Assembly: GCA_021029095.1 (NCBI GenBank)
Contig: JAJOHG010000102.1
Coordinates: 1-64,000 of the forward strand
DNA from: Phellopilus nigrolimitatus
Taxonomy: Eukaryota > Basidiomycota > Agaricomycetes > Hymenochaetales > Hymenochaetaceae
Length of the DNA: 64,000 bases
Direction: 5' to 3'
The translations under genes and the position numbers were made by a program. The notes beneath the pieces were generated by a model. It was given only the letters and a program-made list of their open reading frames with translations, did not search any database and was not told where the DNA came from. Shown here piece by piece: positions 25,009 to 35,645 of the stretch (position 1 is its first letter; every line of letters begins with the position of its first letter).

Positions 25009-26639
25009 ATGCATTCAATACGCTCTGACGTCGAGCCTGTTGATCCAAGCCTCGTTCCACTTTTCATCTCAGAGATAGATATCACACGATACACCGGAGT
25101 GGCAATTTTAACTCTCCTGGTCTACGACACGAGTAAGTTTTGCATCTCGGTTGACATATCAAATACAAGTTGTCTCAAGATGTAATGACATATTAATCTT
25201 TTAGTTATCACTATGGACAAGGAGGTAGATACAGCCTGGCATTATTGTCTTCACGTCTAAACTGAGCATTGCATCGTTTAGATTAAATACTTTTGGGTAC
25301 GCCATTTGTTTGGTATCAGCACTAGGCATACACTTACTTTTCTTGTGTAATGAAGAGCTCTCCTCGCAGCTTTGTTAGCTTGATTTACTTCGCAGTAAAT
25401 GATATCTCACAGTCTCCTCTCTACAAGTGCTTTAACATTGGATTTAGAATCGCTACATTGGAATTCTTGGAGCCATCTCAGTTATAGTGCGTAAGTCAGA
25501 TCTGCACTGGGTATGCACCAAAACAAAAAACATCCACTGACACTGCGTCCACAGATCTGATTCTTCAAGTGAATGAAACACTGCAAGCCATTTCTGATCA
25601 CTGTACTATAACTTACTGTGGCTAACTCTTAAATCCAATTTTAGCTGTAAGCACCAAGATGCTGCATTCCAGTCTCTACTGATATTATTGAAAAGGCCTC
25701 GGATTTGATTGGATTGAGAGTCTGGCTAGTGAGTTTATGAATTTTGCACAGATCAACATCTTGCTCATTGCAGGGAAGACTGGATGAATATCCTTTTCAT
25801 TGACTGTAATGTCTCCCTACTTATAGTACCCAACACATTCATCCCACACTAGTTGTCTTACAGATATTCTTCTGATGAGGGTGCTAGCATTGTACCACCA
25901 GGGTGAGCATTCTTAATACTGTCTTTACTGCTAGTGTTTAATAAACAACAGACAAGAGGCTAGCTGCATGCCTGAGGATTCTATTCGGACTGGAAGCAGC
26001 ATTTGGCCTGGGCCTTCTTATATATCCCAACATATATGAAGAGAGTATGAATACTTGTTCATCCTACAGTTGAATTCTCTAATTATGTGTTTCAGTTGTT
26101 GTATGGGATTTTGCAAAAGATGTAACAGTTTGTGCAGATAATAGAAACCCTCCAAAAGTGTGGACTGCTTTATCTTGGTTAGTGCTGGTGTTCTTGGGAA
26201 AGCCCTTAGATTGACTCGAGAGTTGGAACAGGGCAGCTCCAATGGTGTATGCAATCATCCTAATGGTTCTAGCACTCTATAAGGCTGCAGAACACTGGAG
26301 GGAGACAGCTGGATTCAGTCGGTTTAGCCTTGTTAAGGTGCTCATCCAAGATCAGGCCATTTATTTTCTTATGTGTGTTTTCCTTCATGCATGGTTAGTG
26401 GTTTAGGAGCTAACTACTCTGACAGGGTCATTTGTTGCTGTGTTGTGGAGATAATGGCAATCCAGTTGTATATTCCAAATGTTCTCCTGTCCAACATCCT
26501 GAACATTTTAGGCCATCCCAGCCTTCTCTGTGTCCTTGGAAGTCACCTCCTGGTCCATCTGAAAGAGGCTGGAGAGAGGGGAACCAATGGAGGGACTAGC
26601 TACAGGATGAAGACCATAAGCAGCATCGGGTTCTCCTGA
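25009..26639 (+). pseudogene. DUF6533 family gene, copy 4, one-base frameshift
   Basis: ATG at 25009, stop TGA at 26637-26639, with all exons and most splice borders conserved. It has the GC-AG intron, like the other copies. Exon 7 carries an extra A near 25691-25694 (GAAAAGGCC where copy 5 has GAAAGGCC). The extra base also produces a TGA within the exon. The position coincides with the extra base in copy 3, which suggests a common broken ancestor or conversion between them. The rest of the protein sequence is well preserved. Confidence 0.65.
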
Positions 26640-29459
26640 TTGTGAGAAGGGCATTCCAAGTGATTTTATTTGTTCTGTTTTATTTGGCTTTTCCTGGGAC
26701 TCATTGATCTAATAACAGTCATGCGGTAGACATGCAGGTCGGGCCGAATCTGCGCATACCCTATTTGATCTTTTATTTCTTTTGACTTCTCTTATTTAAT
26801 ATTATATGCAATGTAAAATCCTCGCTGGGCGAAGACATACCAATATATTTGCATGTACACGAGTTTACTGCAACTGTTCTTCCGAGTCTCAGACATGCAA
26901 ACTCTCGTACAGTCAGAATGAAATGAGACGATGCAGTGAAAGTGCATATGGTTCGCTCAGCCATCTTGAACTCCATCACATACTTGAGTAGTGCGTCAAG
27001 TGCGAGTATAAACGGGCCATGCTGATTTTACTGCACGACTAAGGTAGCTCATTAGCACCAGAGAAAAAGGGAAAAGAAAGAAGAGTGGACGGGGAGAAAG
27101 CGCGCCCGTTTGCATGCACGTCTCTAGACTCTTGCATCCTCGCCCAAGTGCCAACGAACCTTCGGACACGAGTCCGCATCTTGCGGGAGACACCTGCCCA
27201 AGATTCGTAGGCGCATCGTACATATTCCAGCGCACCCGCGCGCTTTCCCGCCCGAGCAACCGGAGGCGGCGGGGATGGATCGCTCAGTGCTTGCGAACGC
27301 GACCCACGGGGCCTCGCTAGTGGTGCCTGCGCGTTCGCTGCTGGAGACGCCGGGGATGGGGTGCGCGGAGCCAAGGAGCGGGGCGCACGGCGTTGTGGAG
27401 ACCGCACTGGGGGTACCTGCCACGGCGGGTTCGGTGGTGGACGTCGGGCCTGCGGCAAGAGAAAAAAAGGAGATGACTTCTGGATACGAGAATGAGGCTT
27501 TGACAGACAGACGCGGGAGTGTGGCGGAAGGCAAGCAGAGAACGCACCTAAGTTTACTGCGACGCCGTTCAGCTCGCGGGCGCTCAACTGCCTGCGCCGG
27601 CAGCCAAGCTCGCGGTGCTGAAGAAGTCGTCTTGGAGGCTCTGCGCGTGCGTGGCGGTCATTCGACGCGTGGTCGTACGCGTGTCGAAGACGGACTGGGC
27701 GGGCCGCACGGGCGAGGTAGGATCGATCAGCGCGTCGACGGTATTTGCATCTGTCATGCCCCGCAGCTGCAGAACCGCAACACCCAGTCAGCGCGAGTCG
27801 GGGAGAGGAATTACGCGGCTACTCACACAGGACGACCGAGTGCGCCCGCGACACGTTCGGGCGGGTACACGCGCGGTGTGTCGATGACACTGCCGGCGCC
27901 GCCGAGCAGGCCGGGATTGGGGGGGCGCGGCGGAGGTGCGGCGGTCGAGCATCGGCGGGGACGGAGACGGGCGGGCCGATTTTGACGGAGGTTATTACGG
28001 ACGCGATAGCGGAGGGCGGGATCTGGAGTCCGTGGACTTGGCCGGCGGTATCTCGGCAAATGTGGGCCGAGAAGAGATTGTCCGGCACTTCCCATTCTGA
28101 CATTGTTCGTGCCGACGTCGATGAGCGCTCAACATCGAGGACCCCGCCATTCTTCACCATCACCGACACCAAGAAGTGGGTTTGAAGATGTGGAGGTGGA
28201 AGCGGGGCTCGGGCTGGAAGGCAAGTGTCCGTGAGTCCGTCTCGTTTCTTGCGTGTCTCGATCTCGAGCTCATCGTCTTCAAGCCGTTCCTTAGCACGTA
28301 GAAGACAGCTGTACATTTCTCGACCAATACACCCGCTTGTATCTATGCTTATCGCGACTCGTTCGCTTGTCAAAACCCTTCAGGATATGTTTTCCAAGTC
28401 CGTACCGAACGCGGAGCGTGTCAACTGCGCGCAGCAGAAATAATATGCCGCATAGTGGTCCTCGACTTCGTCTGCAGTGTAGTGTTCTCTGCGCCATGCA
28501 AATACTCGGTATGTCGCGTGATTACTTCTCCTACATCTTTCTGGACGAAGCCGGCATATCTGGATTCTCATCAGATCCGCGAAGTGCGCACGATCTCTTC
28601 TCTCCCTCTTCGTCAGCTCATGCCCGTTCACAGCTCTCGCCCCTTTCTAAGCTCACGCAGTCTGTTCAAATCGCTTACCGGTCATCCCTGCTGCCCGTCT
28701 ATCTTCCTCAGACCAGACCGAACCCCGTGTCTCAGTACATGTTCTGGGATACAACCCGCTCGCTCTGCGCGCTACATCTGGCTCCACCGGTTTATTCTTC
28801 TGTTGCGCGGTGATCAATTGCGGCGAGATCCTATCGTCTGACAGCCGAATGCGAGCGGGAGTGGCTTGGGCGTGGAAAGCACGGCAGTGCGAAACTATGT
28901 ATGTTGGCATTCTCTTTACATATACTTATTTTGCTTTCGTCTCTGAGTGTTCCGCTCGGTACTCGATTGTCCAGCCGCGCTCGCAGATAATGCCTATGGG
29001 ACTAGAGTGGCGAAGGCGGGAAAGAGCTCGAGGATTTGGAAAGGTGCTTGTTTGTATCCAGACTGCGTGCGCTCCGTCGTTTGAAGGCACGGAGAAGCCT
29101 CTGCGTTCGGGGGCTGTAGATGTCGCCTTGAGAGTCAACAGCGGCGGTCGTCCGTCCATCCTTCGCGGTGAGCAAGCGTTTTCGGTCCAGATTTTCACTG
29201 ATAGTCATGCTTATTGTTTCCCAGCCTTGCACGCAACTGCCTCGCGCTGAAACGTTCCAACCCTCTCATCTGTCGCGGGCTGCCGCTCCGCTCTCAAGTA
29301 CCGAGTCCTACAGACAACACGCAACCCCGAACAGGCCTGCCGCGCACAATTCGCAGAAAGACTCGAAGATAGACCAGGACGCGCGCGTGCTCTAGACAGG
29401 GCGGTTCATCCATCGGATAGGAACGCATTTGGAGCGGTGTTGGTGCACTTGGGCCAGGT

Positions 29460-29830
29460 CCTTTCGGCGGCTTGACACCGTATGCCCGAAGCCAGCCTTC
29501 TGATTCTGAGCTCCCTGACATTGAGGCATTCTGCGGTTCCCGCTGCGGCTTCTATGGCGCGATTCCCTTGCGTTGCTGGACCTGTGGGTGTGAGTTTGGA
29601 TGGCCGCCTTGGGATGTCGCGTACGTTTGGGCACTTCTTGGTTGTTTTTTTCTAACTGATTTGAATTCACAGAGTGCGGGAAGCTCAATCATAAGCTACA
29701 AATCAAACGAGTACACATTGGAGAAACAGGTTCCAATGACCGAGACGACTCGACCGTTCTGTGCGTGCGCACGGACAAACCGGAGGCGACCCATGTTCCT
29801 CTTGCGAGCATTGGTACGTCGCTTTAGATA
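29460..29830 (+). pseudogene. Possible exons of an unidentified gene
   Basis: A frame ending CGSRCGFYGAIPLRCWTC (to about 29585) is followed by a GTGTGAG donor. After a TTCACAG acceptor at about 29673 comes a frame starting CGKLNHKLQIKRVHI and ending THVPLASI, before GTACGTC. The two pieces give paired cysteines that could bind zinc. I do not recognise the family. The block is absent from the other spacers at this position, so it may be a captured fragment. Confidence 0.3.
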
Positions 29831-30587
29831 ACGGTGTATCTAGTGATTTTTATTAAAATGTACATTTGCGCGTGCTAATAATGGAGTGTTTACAGTAATA
29901 TGGCGTGTATGCTCCTCGTTTCTATTGGCCAAGGAAACGCGTTCTGTGAGTATAGTCAGGCCTGCAATGCAGTCTGCGAATGAAACTATGGATGGTCCGG
30001 CCCGGCGACCCTACGCGTATTTACTACTGGGCGCTGTGAGAGTCTGGCCATCGGCATTATCCGTGTACTTGTTTTGAAATCCGTGAATGAATACGCCATT
30101 TAGCTTCACTTTATCTGTACGTCAAGAACGCGGGACTCCGCTCTATTCATGAACGTCGTATACGAGCCCTTGCCGACGGCTACTCTCAATGCTCTTAGGC
30201 GGGGGTCTCTGGGCGGATCGTGCCTCGATTTCCTATCGAACCGCTTTCGCATCTCAGTCGACACAAGAATAAACTATGTCATACCACTTTGATACGATCT
30301 CGAGCTTCGAATAACGATGGAGATGCTATTTTGTTCTCCTGCAACTCCATCTCGCCATCAAGAATGCGGTCCGCACCATAGACACGGTCGAAGACGCAGC
30401 TATCTCGATTGTCGCGACGCAGTATAGTATGGTCGTCGAGTTGAAGAATCCTTGTTCGTCTCTACTTCTGTCTGATGGCATCATCTGAGGCCGCTACCAA
30501 CGTATCGACTCCGTTAATAGCTCGCGCGAATTACTGATCAAGCGCAAATGCCTCGAAGATCGTATGAGAGATTTTGCTCGTTTTCCT

Positions 30588-30606
30588 GGCTCTCTTTGCT
30601 TTAAAT
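30588..30606 (+). promoter_or_regulatory. Conserved upstream block of the DUF6533 copies
   Basis: GGCTCTCTTTGCTTTAAAT lies 82 nt before the ATG of copy 5. The same block is at 5263-5281 (copy 2) and 24905-24923 (copy 4), both 86 nt before their ATG. A close variant is at 18402-18419 (copy 3). A pyrimidine run followed by TTTAAAT at a fixed distance suits a core promoter or transcript start. Confidence 0.45.
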
Positions 30607-30687
30607 GTCTCTGAGGTCGGGGGCGTTTTCGACACATTCCCCGATTGACCATTCGAAGCATTGTTTAAACATTTACACGCCTTCACT

Positions 30688-32310
30688 ATGCATTCTATAC
30701 GCTCTGACGTCGAGCCTGTTGATCCAAGCCTCGTGCCACTTTTCATCTCAGAATTAGATATCACACAATACACCGAGGTGGCAATTCTAACTTTCTTGGT
30801 CTACGACACGAGTAAGTTTCGCATCTCGGTTGACATGTCAGAATACCAGTTGTCTCAAGATGACATGTCAATCTTTTAGTTATCAATATGGACAAGGAGG
30901 TGAATACAGCCCGACATTATCGTCTTCGCGTCTAGACTGATCATTACATCATTTAGATTAAATACTTTTGGGTACATCACTTGTTTGATATCGGCACTAG
31001 GCATATGCTTAGTTTTCATGTGGAACAAAGAGCTCTCCTCGCAGCTTTGTTAGCTTGATTTACTTCGCAGTAAATGATATTTTATAGTTTCTTCTGATAA
31101 ATTGCAATAACACATTGCAGAATCGCTATACTGGGCTCCTTGGAACCCTTTCTGGAATAGTATGTAAGTCAAAACTTTACAGAAGTTCATCAAAATAAAG
31201 ATTGTCCACTGACACATCTTTTATAGTTGATACTCTTCACGCAACTGAAACACTGCAAGCAATTTCTGATTACTGTACTATAGCTTACTGTGACTGACTC
31301 TTAACTTCATTTGCAGGTGTAAGCACTCAGATTCTGCATTCCAGTTTCTACTGATAATATTGAAAGGCCTTGGCTTCACCTGGATTCAGGGCTTGGCTGG
31401 TGAGTTTCTGAATTTTGCGCAGAAAAACATCCTGCTCACTGCAGGGAAGACTGGATGACTATCCTTTTGATTGACTGTAATGTCTCCCTGATTATAACAT
31501 TCATTTATTCATCCCACACTAATTGTCTTACAGATATTCTTCTGATGAGAGTGCTCGCACTGTACCACCAGGGTGAGCATTCCTAATACTGCCAATTACT
31601 GCTGGTGTTTAAATAACAACAGATAAGAGGCTATCTGTATGCCTGAGGATTCTATTTGGACTGGAAGCAGCATTTGGTCTGGGTATCCTTATATATTCCA
31701 TGATCTATGGAGAAAGTAAGCATATTTGATCATCATACAGTCACATTTTCTAATCCTGGGACTCAGTTGTTGTACTTGAGCTTTCAAAAGGCATAACAAT
31801 TTGTGGAACCAATAGAAATCCTCCAAAAGTATGGAGTTCTTTATCATGGTTAGTACTGGTGTTCGTGGGAAGGCAGTCAGACTGACTTGAAAATTGGAAC
31901 AGGGCTGCACCAATGCTTTATGGGATTATTCTAATGGTTTTAGCACTCTATAAGGCTGCAGAGCACTGGAGGGAGACCGGTGGCTTCAGCCAGTTCCCCC
32001 TTTTTCAGGTGCTCATCCAAGATCAGGCCATTTATTTTATTATGTATATTTTCCCTCATACCTGGCTAATGATATAGGAACTAACTAGTAAGACAGGGTC
32101 ATATTTGTCAGTGTTATGGATATAATGGCAAACCAGCTGTTTATCCCAAATGCACTTCTAGCTCGTCTCCTAACTATCCTGGGGAACACCAGCCTTCTCT
32201 GTGTCCTTGGGAGTCACCTGCTGGTCCATCTGAAAGAGGCTGGAGAGAGAGGAGTCAATGGAGGCACCAGCTACAGGATGAAGACCATGAGTAGCATCAG
32301 GTTTTCCTGA
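30688..32310 (+). CDS. DUF6533 family membrane protein, copy 5, intact
   Basis: Twelve exons give a 306-aa protein: 30688-30811, 30880-30899, 30957-30971, 31031-31069, 31121-31163, 31227-31254, 31317-31399, 31534-31572, 31623-31715, 31767-31848, 31903-32043, 32097-32310. All phases fit. Introns are GT-AG except 31255-31316, which is GC-AG. Exons 1-4 encode the DUF6533 signature (YTEVAILTFLVYDT, INMDKE, KYFW). Hydrophobic segments near LLIILKGLGF, ILLMRVLALY, GLGILIYSMIY, MLYGIILMVLALY and VLLARLLTIL-like stretches suggest five to seven membrane passes. DUF6533 proteins occur in amplified families in mushrooms; their function is not known. This is the only copy with no visible lesion. Confidence 0.8.
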
Positions 32311-32589
32311 TTTTTATGAGAACTTCGGTTAGTGTGCCATTGCTACGCATGGCATGTTACGATTCCTTTTTTTTTCTCTTTTTGTACCATTTGCTTTAGT
32401 ATACATGTATATTAGCTGATTTAGGGCGAATGCATATCTGACATTGGTAAGGTGAATATCGTCGGAGCACGACGAGTGGCGTCCTGCTCGGGCGCTGGTC
32501 TGCGTATAGCGTAGCCCTGCAAAACAGAGTTCAAATTTCAACCTCTTTTCTTGAGTCAAAAGTCTATTCATGATTATGTACATCATATC
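32311..32589. other. Gap after the DUF6533 array
   Basis: The 3' flank common to copies 1-4 is absent: sequence departs about 30 bases after the stop. Nothing recognisable is found here. Confidence 0.4.
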
Positions 32590-33125
32590 TATCTACGCGA
32601 CGTGTATCCATTTTCTGCGCTCGAAGCGTTGGCCGCCGAAGTCGAACATGAGAATGCTGAGCTCGCCCATGTTGAAGTGCGTCTTGACGAAGCCGGTGCT
32701 CTTTTGGCGCGCACGCGCAGCACGTCCGCCACGGTGGGCACGTAGCCCGCATACCCAAATCGCGCGACCTCGAAGAAGAAGTACGACGCGCTGTCCATCA
32801 GGTTGAACTCATTGCTACGGTCCATGATGCGCGGGATGATCGGGTCCGCACACAGCGCGTCAATCGCGCCTGCGACGTCCTCGCTGAATGCCGCTCCCGC
32901 CACACCCACGCCGGAGTGTTCGAGTTTGTAGGCGAGGATCACGTTCGCATGTACGCGGTTTCTGGGCAGCACCGGGTCGACGTTCAGCTTGCATATCGCG
33001 AGCACGATCGTCTGCGCAGACTCGAGCAGGTTGCGATATACGGCCAGGCGGTACGACGCGAGCTCGTGGTGCGTGTGCCAGCCCTGGTAGGTGATCTTCA
33101 TCTGCTTCACGACCGTCGTTGATCG
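32590..33125 (-). pseudogene. Heterotrimeric G-protein alpha subunit fragment
   Basis: The minus-strand frame shows VVKQMKITYQ at the end of the P-loop, the helical domain, then [20 protein letters not shown] and [14 protein letters not shown], all hallmarks of a G-alpha subunit. A frameshift follows at the switch I region near 32690. The next frame gives [19 protein letters not shown], then [14 protein letters not shown] (normally DVGGQRSERKKW), and stops at TAG. The P-loop Gly-Lys-Ser-Thr has become Arg-Ser-Thr-Thr. The motifs for guanine recognition (NKxD, TCAT) are missing. It joins directly to the SNF5 fragment upstream. Confidence 0.82.
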
Positions 33126-33129
33126 GCTG

Positions 33130-34995
33130 GCATGACTGTGTTTGGGCGACGGAGCGCGCAACGGGCACGACCGATGGCAGGAAGGACATGCGCAAATCGT
33201 CATCCACGAACGCTGATCCATCGGAGGGGTGCCCGACGAGGAAAAGAGATTCTGATAGGTACTGCCTTGTTCTTGTATTGTGTGGGCAGTTCTATGGAAA
33301 TAGTAGTAAGAAAACGCGACACTTGCTTGAATTCTCCAGCGAGTCCTGGATCGCTGCTGTAGATCTGTGCGAACTGCTCCGGCGTAGGCTCCGCATTTTC
33401 AATGTCCCAGCTTCATTTCACCCGCGGAGATATCGAGCTGCAAAAGTCGACCATTATTAAATCTCCCGTGTCTCCACGTCGTAGCTAACGAAATCAGAGC
33501 ATACCTTGATGATTATTTGAATCCCCTCATACATCTTATCCTCATCGACCTCTATCATCCACCGATGAGTCCTCATCGAGCGACGCCCGCGCACCCTTCA
33601 CCTCATCCTCCGGCAACGCAAACTTGTGTCGCTTCTTTGCGCCGCCCTGCGGCTCCGGCACGCTCTGCAACAGCGCGCGTGTGCGGTCGTAGCCATCCTG
33701 ATTGCGCAGACGCTTCCGCCAGGACACCCACCACTCCGCATCGGGGCCCCGCAGGGTCCCGTGCCCAACTTCCAGTATGCTCTCTGTCGGCACAACGGAC
33801 ACGACGTTACTGGCCAGCTGCTCCTGTATCGACTTGGCGATGGTTGGTTGTGTGGTAGCTGGAGGAAAGACCATAGTTGTCTTTGACCGACTGCACAAAG
33901 ACTTCAGGTGTTACGATAGGGCCTGTCAGCAACAATGATAAGGGAGATCAGCAAAAGAAGAGATCAGAACGAGGCTGCTATATTTTCGCACCATTCAAAT
34001 TCCACACAAACGTATCGCAATATTTATGGTGCTCGACATCAAGCTCGAGACGTATCGGGACGAGCTGCTACGCGCGGTTCGCCTCACCCGGCTTCAGTTT
34101 CCCAGTCACCTTCAGGCCCTCGCGCCGCCGCACCTTCTTTCTGCCGCCCTCGCGAGAGCCCGGGACATGCGGGTACACACGGTCAAGCATCTCTTTCCGA
34201 CGGCGCGCGGCGACCGCAGCCTCGACCTGTGCGTCGCACTCCCACCAGCGCGCGCGCATGCCCCTAGCCCCACCGCGAGCTCCTCCTTCGCGCGCGCGGC
34301 CATCCCGCGGAAGCGCGCCTCGTACGCGCGGTCCGCCGCCATCCACCCCTGGACCTCTGGGATCTCGCCCGCGGACAGCTCCGGGATACGCGCGCGCACG
34401 CCTGCGCGAGCGGCACCATCAACATGCGCATCACGGACGGGTTGAGCTGCACGTTCGTGGGAAGTGGCGGCAGGTCGGTGGAGGAAGCCGCGCCGCTGCC
34501 ACTGGGCGCGGTGTCGCCATTCACGGGGGCGGAGGGTGTACGGCCGCTGCTCGAGGACGACCCGCTCGTCGTGGGCGACATTCCTTGGGTGAGCGCGAGC
34601 GCAACAAGTCCGGCAGGCGAGCCCATGGCCGGACTCGGTGTGCCGGGCAGTGGCGGGACGCCGCCCACCATTCCCCCACCCAGCCGGACAGCGGGACGCC
34701 GCTCCTTCCTATCACGGCGGCGACGGGTACGTTGGGACGCACGAGAGTGCCATTCATGTGCTGCATGGGCATTTGCGCGGCCATTTTCGGCGAGTGGTGA
34801 CTGTCCTGACATTTGCGTCATCAATCCGTGGTCCGGGTACTGCGCCAGCGCCTCCGTTGTCGGCCAAACGCTGCATCTGCTGTTGCTGTTGTCGATAAGC
34901 GGCAAGCGCGATCGCCTTGCGTTCCTGCATGGCCTGCATTCACTGCATCTGGCTCTGGCTCATCCTGAGGCCCATAATGTGTTTGTGTTCATCAT
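33130..34995 (-). pseudogene. SNF5/SMARCB1-type chromatin remodeller gene fragment
   Basis: Reading the minus strand from about 34995: a Gln-rich start (MQERKAIALAAYRQQQQQMQ), a Pro/Ser-rich region, ARIPELSAGEIPEVQGWM, RREGLKVTGKLKPGEANR, then the first SNF5 repeat (IRLELDVEHHKYCDTFVWNL, intron, IVTPEVFVQSVKDNYGL). The second repeat follows (VDEDKMYEGIQIIIK, intron, DIENAEPTPEQFAQIYSSD), then FLVGHPSDGSAFVDDDLRMS and VAQTQS. SNF5 is a core SWI/SNF and RSC subunit. Several in-frame stops (for example after EANRA, TAG near 34065) and at least two frameshifts make it dead. The normal C-terminal half after VAQTQS is replaced by the G-alpha fragment. Confidence 0.82.
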
Positions 34996-35008
34996 CTGGC
35001 TTGAACTA

Positions 35009-35033
35009 CTCGTGTCTGTACTACAGACACGAG
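35009..35033. repeat. Perfect 25-bp palindrome at the LTR border
   Basis: Two 12-bp arms (CTCGTGTCTGTA at 35009-35020 and its exact complement at 35022-35033) flank one central C. The palindrome touches the first base of the LTR of element 2 and lies just beyond the start of the SNF5 fragment. Confidence 0.8.
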
Positions 35034-35408
35034 TGTCAGCGACTGACTAGAACCAACTGTCCACGCCACGTCACACAACAATCAGAGAGGTAAGGGAGAT
35101 GTATTGCAACGCACACTAGCCAGGAGTATTGACTAGGTCGAAACTGGGGTCTAAGTACAGATATCTAGTCTACTTATATACCCAAACTTAGTGCGCACAG
35201 ACCAAGCAGTACACTACCTAATATAGCTACTCTAGTGGAGCGGGCGGGGTTAATGATGTCATAGGTGATGTCATCGTCAGTGATGTCACTATGATGTCAT
35301 GGTCTAGCTCTATGACATAAGCTTATCTAATGTCCGCTATTGTCCGTATTATCTAAAGTGGCCGTGATTTGTAAGGAAATAAGAAAATGAAAATGATCGT
35401 TCATGACA
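35034..35408 (-). repeat. 3' LTR of element 2
   Basis: 375 bp, starting TGTCATGAACG and ending CGCTGACA on the minus strand. It contains four TGACATCA-type octamers, a TATATAA box and the self-complementary CAGTTTCGACCT. It resembles 51987-52361 more than its partner at 41295-41657. Confidence 0.88.
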
Positions 35409-35645
35409 TTACCCCCTCCTTAGGGCGAACGTCCTCGTTCGACATGGATTTTTCTAAGGGATAGACGTGAGGCGATGTGGTTTTTGCCGGAGGTGACGTG
35501 GGACATAGACGGGGATGTTGTCGTCGATGATTGTGGTAAAGCGTATGGAAGCGAAGTCAAGTGCACTAATACCTCTTGGCGCACCGGGGTTTTCCTTGTA
35601 GAACTCTTTGATCAGTTCTTGGGAGTTTTCCAGGTCTTCAGTGGC

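Larger units (their letters stand above)
26640..30687. other. Spacer of tandem unit 4
   Basis: The 3' flank matches the other units to about 26740. A GC-rich block at 27040-28060 has long open frames on both strands that look like composition rather than genes. The segment 28260-28890 is nearly the same as 23080-23720. The last 620 bases match 17880-18480. A possible plus-strand exon at 29674-29818 is listed separately. I see no complete gene. Confidence 0.45.

Noticed and set aside
27039..28373. Long frames in a GC-rich block (183-236 codons on both strands)
   Set aside because: Low-complexity Pro/Arg/Gly/Ala translation, open on both strands at once, and not preserved in the matching spacers.
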